From: Streptomyces sp. S.PB5 | GTDB lineage: Bacteria > Actinomycetota > Actinomycetes > Streptomycetales > Streptomycetaceae | Length of the DNA: 64,000 nt | NCBI RefSeq assembly: GCF_030403745.1 | Contig: NZ_JAQMWP010000022.1 | Location: 1-64,000 of the forward strand | Direction of reading: 5' to 3' | Part shown: positions 59,152 through 64,000 of the stretch, one piece after another | Layout of the letters: each line of letters opens with the position of its first letter | Numbering within the stretch: the first letter of the stretch is position 1 | Program-made: the position numbers and the translations under genes | The notes under the pieces: model-generated | Told to the model about the DNA's origin: nothing | The model's database searches: none | What the model saw: only the letters and a program-made list of their open reading frames with translations

Positions 59152-59558
59152 CCGAGAAGATCGCCCTCACTCCCAAAACTCACACCACTCCGCCCGCGAA
59201 GTTCTCCCACGGCGTGCGCAAGGGCAACATCCTCCAGGTCGCCGGCCAGGTCGGCTTCCTCCCGGCGGAGGAGGGCAAGCCGCCCACGCCCGCAGGTCCC
59301 ACCCTGCGCGAGCAGACCCTCCAGACCCTCGCCAACGTCAAGGCGATCCTGGAGGAGGGCGGCGCGAGCTGGGACGACGTGATGATGATCCGCGTCTACC
59401 TGACCGACGTGGACCACTTCGCCGAGATGAACGAGATCTACAACACCTACTTCGAGGAGCAGGGCCTCACCGCGCCCCCGGCCGCCCGCACGACGGTCTA
59501 CGTCGGCCTCCCCGCCGGACTCCTCATCGAGATCGACGCGCTGGCCGTACTCGGCTGA
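59148..59558 (+). CDS. ridA: RidA family protein (2-iminopropanoate deaminase)
   Basis: The 136-residue protein carries the RidA core: GNILQVAGQVGFLPA, QTLQTLANVKAILEEGGASW, MMIRVYLTDVDHFAEMN and PPAARTTVYVGLPAGLLIEI with the conserved Arg near 118. RidA hydrolyses reactive enamine/imine intermediates such as 2-aminoacrylate that form when PLP enzymes deaminate serine. Placed after the D-serine-deaminase-like gene, it would detoxify that enzyme's intermediate. Translationally coupled to iclR by ATGA. Confidence 0.95.
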   Translation: MTEKIALTPKTHTTPPAKFSHGVRKGNILQVAGQVGFLPAEEGKPPTPAGPTLREQTLQTLANVKAILEEGGASWDDVMMIRVYLTDVDHFAEMNEIYNTYFEEQGLTAPPAARTTVYVGLPAGLLIEIDALAVLG

Positions 59559-59710
59559 GCCGACGCCTCTCCCTCAACTCCCGCACGCCGTAACCGAAAC
59601 TCCCGCACGCCGTAACCGACCGGCATGGCCCCCGCCGAGCGCCCCCACCGGGCGGCCATGCCGCGATCCCCCCTGCCCGAAAGCTTCATGTACCTACGCA
59701 GAGGACCCCC
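59559..59710 (+). repeat. 22-bp tandem repeat plus stem-loop between ridA and gntP
   Basis: Two exact 22-bp copies (59576-59597 and 59598-59619, containing CGCACGCCGTAACCGA) are followed by an inverted repeat CGGCATGGCC (59621-59630) / GGCCATGCCG (59654-59663), with further pairing inside. It may attenuate or stabilise the transcript before gntP. Confidence 0.75.
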
Positions 59711-61189
59711 ATGTCCCAACCGCTCGCCGCAACCCCCGCCACCGAGACACCCCCGCACACCGGCGGTCTGCTCCTCCTCGTGGACGGCACCGCAGGCCTC
59801 CTCACGGTCGCCGCCATCGGTATCGCCCTCCTCCTCTTCCTCATCATCAAGGCCAGACTCCAGCCCTTCGTGGCCCTCCTGGCCGTCTCCATAGCCGTCG
59901 GCCTCCTCGCCGGCCTGTCGGTCACGGAGCTCTTCGGCACGGTCCAGCGCTCCGACGCCGTCTCGACCATCGAGTCCGGCATGGGCGGCATCCTCGGCCA
60001 TGTGGCGATCATCATCGGCCTCGGCACGATGCTCGGCGCGATCCTCGAAGTCAGTGGCGGGGCCGAGGTGTTGGCGTCCCGTCTCCTCAACCTCTTCGGG
60101 GAGAGGAGGGCACCCCTCGCCATGGGCCTGACCGGCCTCATCTTCGGCATCCCGGTCTTCTTCGACGTGGGCATCTTCGTCCTGGCCCCCATCGTCTACG
60201 CGGCGGCCAAGCGCAGCGGCAAGTCGATCCTCCTCTACTGCCTCCCGCTGCTCGCCGGCCTGTCGATGACCCACGCCTTCCTGCCCCCGCACCCCGGCCC
60301 GGTGGCCGCGGCGGGTCTGCTGAAGGTGGACCTCGGCTGGGTCATCCTCATGGGCGTGGTCTGCGGAATCCCGGCCGTCCTGGCGGCGTGGGCGTTCTCG
60401 GCGTGGATCGGCCGCCGGATCTTCGTCGCCGTACCGCAGGACATGGTGGAGGCCGCGGCGGAGGCGAAGCTCGCGGTGCTGGGCGAGCAGCGCGAGCAGG
60501 GCGTGGAACCCCGCGAGACCCCGGTGCCGCTGGGCACGGTCCTCGGCATCATCGGCACCCCGCTGATCCTGATCCTCGCCGCGACCTTCTCCTCGATCGC
60601 CCTGGACCCCTCCACCGCCCGCTCCGTGATCGAGTTCTTCGGCAGCCCGTTCGTGGCCCTGACGATCGCCCTGCTCCTCGCGTACTACCTGCTGGGCATC
60701 CGGCGCGGCTGGTCCCGCAAGTCGCTGGAGACGGTCTCGACGGCCTCGCTGAAGCCGGTCGGCAACATCCTCCTGGTGGTCGGCGCGGGCGGTGTCTTCG
60801 GCGCCGTCCTCAAGGCCAGCGGCGTCGCCCAGGCCCTCTCGGACACCTTCAACGACGTGGGTCTCCCGATCATCGTCCTCTCGTACCTGATCTCGGTCGT
60901 CCTGCGGGTCGCCCAGGGCTCGGCGACGGTCGCCATCGTGACGACGGCCGGCATCGTGGCCCCCCTCCTCTCCGAGGGAGACCACTCCCAGGCCTTCGTC
61001 GCCCTCGTCATCATGGCCATCTCGGCAGGCTCGATCTTCGCCTCCCACGTCAACGACGGAGGCTTCTGGATGGTCGCGAAGTACTTCGGCATCAGCGAGC
61101 GCGACACCCTGAAGACCTGGACGGTCCTGGAGACGGTCCTGTCGGTGGTGGGCTTCGTGGCGGCGGCGGTACTGAGCCTGTTCGTCTAG
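59711..61189 (+). CDS. GntP family permease (gluconate / D-serine type)
   Basis: The 492-residue protein has 12 or more membrane helices. GIPVFFDVGIFVLAPIVY and THAFLPPHPGPVAAAG are signature motifs of the GntP family, which takes up gluconate, other sugar acids, or D-serine (DsdX) with protons. GAGGACCCCC precedes the ATG. Its location behind ridA and the KDG-type kinase and opposite D-amino-acid enzymes leaves both substrate classes open; D-serine or a D-serine-like compound fits the deaminase, a sugar acid fits the kinase. Confidence 0.94.
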   Translation: MSQPLAATPATETPPHTGGLLLLVDGTAGLLTVAAIGIALLLFLIIKARLQPFVALLAVSIAVGLLAGLSVTELFGTVQRSDAVSTIESGMGGILGHVAIIIGLGTMLGAILEVSGGAEVLASRLLNLFGERRAPLAMGLTGLIFGIPVFFDVGIFVLAPIVYAAAKRSGKSILLYCLPLLAGLSMTHAFLPPHPGPVAAAGLLKVDLGWVILMGVVCGIPAVLAAWAFSAWIGRRIFVAVPQDMVEAAAEAKLAVLGEQREQGVEPRETPVPLGTVLGIIGTPLILILAATFSSIALDPSTARSVIEFFGSPFVALTIALLLAYYLLGIRRGWSRKSLETVSTASLKPVGNILLVVGAGGVFGAVLKASGVAQALSDTFNDVGLPIIVLSYLISVVLRVAQGSATVAIVTTAGIVAPLLSEGDHSQAFVALVIMAISAGSIFASHVNDGGFWMVAKYFGISERDTLKTWTVLETVLSVVGFVAAAVLSLFV

Positions 61190-61290
61190 CCGGCCGGGCG
61201 CCACGGGTCTTCCGCCGCATACGGCACAGAAGCCTCACGGGTTTGACCCCGGCGCCCCATGGCACAGCTTCGTCGGCCATACTTCGGGCT

Positions 61291-61851
61291 GTGGAGCAGC
61301 GCATAGGTTCGAGCAGCAAGCCCCTGGAGGGCGCCGGATTCGACCCGGCCTTCATCCCCGGGCTGACCTCGCCCGTGTCCGGCGAGCCCGAGGACGCCGA
61401 GACCAAGGACGTCGAGTCCGAGGGCGACGAGGAGTCCCGGGAGAAGGCGTCCCTCGTGAAGGAGGATGCCGCCTCCGACAGAGAGGCCGCTTCCGGCGGG
61501 CCGGCGGCGGAGGAAGAGGAGGAAGAAGAGGACGCGGCGGCCGACGGCCCCGTCTTCGAGGCCTCCGACCGCCGCGCGAAGATCGTCGCCGACGCTAAGG
61601 GCGTGCGCCTGAGCCTCGACGAGGAGCGGTGTGAGTTCCGCTGGGACGAGATCGGGGCGGTCGAGACCGAGTCGCCGCGGTTCGGGAAGCGGTACACGGT
61701 CACCGTGCATACGCCCGACCGCCGCTGGTACCCGATCGAGATCGAGGCCACGTCACGGGCGCGCTTCCAGGAGTGGGACGAGCAGCTGGACGCCGTACTC
61801 GACGCCTACTTCGAGGACGAGGACACCGGCGAAGAAACTGAGGACGAGTAG
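61291..61851 (+). CDS. Acidic protein with C-terminal PH-like domain
   Basis: The 186-residue protein starts at GTG 61291. Residues 1-85 are disordered and very acidic, with a Glu run near 70-77. Residues about 90-170 are a small beta domain (ADAKGVRLSLDEERCEFRWD, FGKRYTVTVHTPDRRWYPIE), followed by an acidic tail. No Shine-Dalgarno site is seen; CATACT lies eight bases before the GTG, so a leaderless mRNA is possible. Conserved in Streptomyces as far as I recall; function unknown. Confidence 0.75.
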   Translation: MEQRIGSSSKPLEGAGFDPAFIPGLTSPVSGEPEDAETKDVESEGDEESREKASLVKEDAASDREAASGGPAAEEEEEEEDAAADGPVFEASDRRAKIVADAKGVRLSLDEERCEFRWDEIGAVETESPRFGKRYTVTVHTPDRRWYPIEIEATSRARFQEWDEQLDAVLDAYFEDEDTGEETEDE

Positions 61852-61853
61852 TT

Positions 61854-61920
61854 CCCCTTAGGGGCAGTCCCCTTAGGGGCAGTCCCCCTAGAGGCGCGGG
61901 GAACTGCGTGACCGGCCACC
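61854..61920. repeat. REP-like intergenic element, copy C, with tandem CCCCTTAGGGG units
   Basis: CCCCTTAGGGG occurs at 61854-61864 and 61869-61879, separated by CAGT. A third degenerate unit then runs into GGCGCGGGGAACTGCGTGAC, matching the body of copies A and B. It lies between convergent genes and could terminate both. Confidence 0.8.
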
Positions 61921-61957
61921 ACCGGTCCGCAGCTCCCCGACAGCCTTTCCACCCCTG

Positions 61958-63301
61958 CTAGCAGTACTGCGCTTCCTTGCCGATGGACCGGTACATACAG
62001 TCCGCGTTCTCCAGCAGCTGCAGCACCGCGTCCCGGTTGCGCGAGGTCTCCCGCGCGATCACCTCGTCGGGCGGGTAGAAACCGCCCCCGGCGCTGGACG
62101 ACGGGTACATCTCGAAGGTGTAGCCGAAGATCTTCTGGTTGCCCCACAGCCAGTCGTCGATCGACCCGTCGGTGATGTACAGGTCGCTGGACTGTTCCGG
62201 GGTGTAGCCGTTGCTCGCGGCCATCTTCTGGCCGACCGTCGCGAAGGCGTTGCGGTCGTCGGCCGTCATGCCCGTCGTGGTGTCGGCGGTCGTGTAGCCG
62301 AACGGCCACAGCACCAGCTCGCTGTAGGTGTGGAAGTCGATGCCGGCCTTGATCTGCTGGACGCCGCCGACGACCCGGCTGCGGACGAAGTTCGCCACGA
62401 CCTTGACCTCGGGTGCCGACTCGGCCGCCGTGCCGCGGTAGGTCTCCGAGGACGTCGAGCCGGAGGAGCCGCCGCAGCATCCCCACCGGTAGTTCCAGTT
62501 CCGGTTGAGGTCCGTACCGACGTACGAGGAACCGGAGTTGGGCTGGCGGTTCTTGCGCCACGAGCGGTAGGAGCCGCTCGCGATGTCGTACTCGCCGCCG
62601 TCGGGGTTGAGGTCCGGGATGATCCAGATCTCGCGGCTGTTGACCAGGTTGGTCACCCGGGAGTCGGTGCCGTAGTCCGAGGTCAGCTCGTTGAGGAGGT
62701 ACAGCGCCATCTCGACCGTGAGGTGCTCACGGGCGTGCTGGTGGTGGGTGAAGAGGACCTCCGGTTCGGACTCGTCCGTGCCCACGTTGTCGCTGATCTT
62801 GATGGCGACGATGTTCCGGCCCTGGTACGACGTACCGATCACGCGCGTGCTCGCGATCGAGGAGTTGGCGGCGACGACCGTGTTGATCTCGCTCGTCATC
62901 TCCGCGTAGTTGTGGTACCGCGAGTCGGCCGAGGGGAAGTCGAGGATGCCCAGCTCGGAGTCCGCGGCGGAGGAGCGGTCGGGGACCGCGCCGAGCGCGG
63001 TGATCTCGTAGCCCTGCGCGCGCAGTTTCCTGATCTGGTCGGCACGGCCGGAGATCACGACACCGTGCTCGTCCACCTCGTCGATCGCCACGCCGGCCTG
63101 CTGGAGGGCCGAGCGTTCCTTGACGGTCGCGTGCGTGTGGACCTCGTACTGGCGGATGTCGTCCGCCGCTGGAGCCGCCTCGGTGCTGCTGTCGGCGCTC
63201 GCGCCCGGGGCGAGGGGTGCCGCGAGGGCGAGGGCGAGCAGGGCGGCGAACGCGGCGGTGCGTCTGCCGCGGGTGCCTGAACCTCGTATGCGAAGTCGCA
63301 T
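61958..63301 (-). CDS. Secreted M14 zinc carboxypeptidase
   Basis: The 447-residue protein has a signal peptide (about 1-35, AAFAALLALALAAPLAPGAS), a pro-domain (about 40-115), and the M14 domain. Zinc ligands are His-Glu in HHQHAREHLTVEM and His in GIDFHTYSELV; TFEMYPSSS holds the general-base Glu. GTDLNRNWNYRWGCCGGSSG is the substrate-binding Asn-Arg region typical of the Streptomyces carboxypeptidase T-like group. It would trim C-terminal residues from extracellular peptides. GGAGA lies a few bases before the ATG at 63301. It complements the M36 and S1 proteases in this window. Confidence 0.95.
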   Translation of the reverse strand: MRLRIRGSGTRGRRTAAFAALLALALAAPLAPGASADSSTEAAPAADDIRQYEVHTHATVKERSALQQAGVAIDEVDEHGVVISGRADQIRKLRAQGYEITALGAVPDRSSAADSELGILDFPSADSRYHNYAEMTSEINTVVAANSSIASTRVIGTSYQGRNIVAIKISDNVGTDESEPEVLFTHHQHAREHLTVEMALYLLNELTSDYGTDSRVTNLVNSREIWIIPDLNPDGGEYDIASGSYRSWRKNRQPNSGSSYVGTDLNRNWNYRWGCCGGSSGSTSSETYRGTAAESAPEVKVVANFVRSRVVGGVQQIKAGIDFHTYSELVLWPFGYTTADTTTGMTADDRNAFATVGQKMAASNGYTPEQSSDLYITDGSIDDWLWGNQKIFGYTFEMYPSSSAGGGFYPPDEVIARETSRNRDAVLQLLENADCMYRSIGKEAQYC

Positions 63302-63564
63302 GAAGTCTCCTAGTTTCTCCAGGGGTTCCGGGATCTCCGGGGCTGGAGTAAGTGGGGATACAGGTGACTCACAGGTGCGGGTGTGGCGCTCATCGTCCAC
63401 TCATGGCATGAGCAGGTCAAGAGTCGACAAAGGAGCCATGGCCGGAACCCGGCGGGCCGCGGGCGCCGAGCTCGTACCCGCGTACCCCCGAACTGGCGTA
63501 CACAGGTAGGAAATCGGGTATTCCTCCCCGTGCGCCGGACCTGCGGGACGGACATCCTGACGCC

Positions 63565-64000
63565 ATGCTGCAACTCTCCGGGGGACGCCTCCCGGACCCC
63601 GATCCTCGGTACGCCGCTTACCCCCAACCCCCTTTGGGGGCAGGCCATCTGAGCGTCGAGTACGCCCCCCGCCCCGACGCCGTCCGCGAGGCCCGCGCCG
63701 CCGTCCGCCGGCAGCTGGAGGGCTGGGGGCTCGCGGACCAGGAGGACCTGGTGGACACCGCCGAGCTGCTCGTCAGCGAACTGGCCACCAACGCCCTGCT
63801 GCACTCCCACAGTCCGAATGACGTGGGAGGTACCCCCACCGCGAGCCGCTTCCGGCTCACCCTGATCGCCTCGCACGGCGTACTGCGCTGCGAGGTCGCC
63901 GATGTCGGCCGGCGAACCCCCCAGGTGCTGGAGGCGGGCACCTCGGAGAGCGGCCGCGGGATGTTCCTGGTGGACGCGCTCGCCCGGCGCTGGGGCTGCC
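63565..64000 (+). CDS. RsbW-like ATP-binding protein (HATPase, anti-sigma type), 3' end outside window
   Basis: 145 residues are seen. The domain begins near residue 30 (SVEYAPRPDAVREARAAVRR). The N-box is ELLVSELATNALLHSH with Glu and Asn for Mg-ATP. CEVADVGRRTPQV and SGRGMFLVDALARRWG are the G boxes. Such soluble GHKL kinases are abundant in Streptomyces as anti-sigma factors or partners of SpoIIE-type phosphatases. Between the N-box and the next strand a small insertion NDVGGTPTA is encoded by the palindrome GTGGGAGGTACCCCCAC. The start ATG 63565 lacks a clear ribosome-binding site. Confidence 0.88.
   Translation, partial: MLQLSGGRLPDPDPRYAAYPQPPLGAGHLSVEYAPRPDAVREARAAVRRQLEGWGLADQEDLVDTAELLVSELATNALLHSHSPNDVGGTPTASRFRLTLIASHGVLRCEVADVGRRTPQVLEAGTSESGRGMFLVDALARRWGC

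Overview
The window is a piece of a Streptomyces (or very close relative) chromosome. It is strongly GC rich, with third-position GC bias in every gene. It carries actinobacterial markers: mycothiol conjugate amidase, a sortase LAETG surface protein, GTP-type PEP carboxykinase and an RsbW-like ATP-binding protein. I saw no rRNA, tRNA, CRISPR array, transposase or phage gene. Most genes look like vertically inherited chromosome content. As I recall, the order msrA, metB, ilvA, mca, greA, pckG is normal for the Streptomyces core, but I could not check this.

Left part (1-24 kb). The end of one DrrAB-type ABC exporter is followed by a LAETG cell-wall protein, a DUF4291 protein and a coupled pair of small proteins that share a motif at their junction. 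Next come msrA, a HEAT-repeat gene with a HEAT-fused MerR regulator behind a MerR-type 19-bp-spacer promoter, cystathionine gamma-synthase, a small sigma factor, a 300-bp non-coding tandem repeat, a MarR regulator and threonine ammonia-lyase. A second DrrAB exporter, a secreted M36 metalloprotease, a large STAND/TPR protein, mca, a DUF4307 protein and greA complete this part.

Middle (24-38 kb). After a thioredoxin-like DUF255 protein come four translationally coupled genes: a processive GT2 synthase, a PMT-like glycosyltransferase, a polyprenyl-phosphate GT2 with a GtrA domain, and a secreted copper-radical oxidase of the galactose oxidase/GlxA type with all active-site residues present. I read this as a surface-glycan assembly and oxidation locus. 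It is followed by a Mut7-C nuclease, a TetR/MFS efflux pair with a palindromic operator, a hemolysin III protein and pckG.

Signalling block (38.5-48.3 kb). Two operons face each other. The plus-strand operon has a Ser/Thr kinase, a YbjN protein, a membrane protein, and a vWA protein, PP2C phosphatase and atypical kinase that match the TerY-P triad. The minus-strand operon has a solute-binding protein, a TelA protein, a lipoprotein fusing a solute-binding domain to a vWA domain, and a small membrane protein. Together they resemble a Ter-like stress-sensing system with an extracytoplasmic arm.

Right part (48.5-64 kb). Here are an AlaA-like aminotransferase, a KAP NTPase fused to a receiver domain, and a secreted trypsin-like protease. 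A probable D-amino-acid catabolic cluster follows (D-aminoacylase, D-serine-deaminase-like enzyme, PfkB sugar kinase, IclR, RidA, GntP permease) with a perfect TTGCAC-N3-GTGCAA palindrome between the divergent arms. The PfkB gene carries about 125 extra codons that include an inverted copy of an intergenic repeat found elsewhere in the window. The window ends with an acidic PH-like protein, a secreted M14 carboxypeptidase and the start of an RsbW-like ATPase gene.
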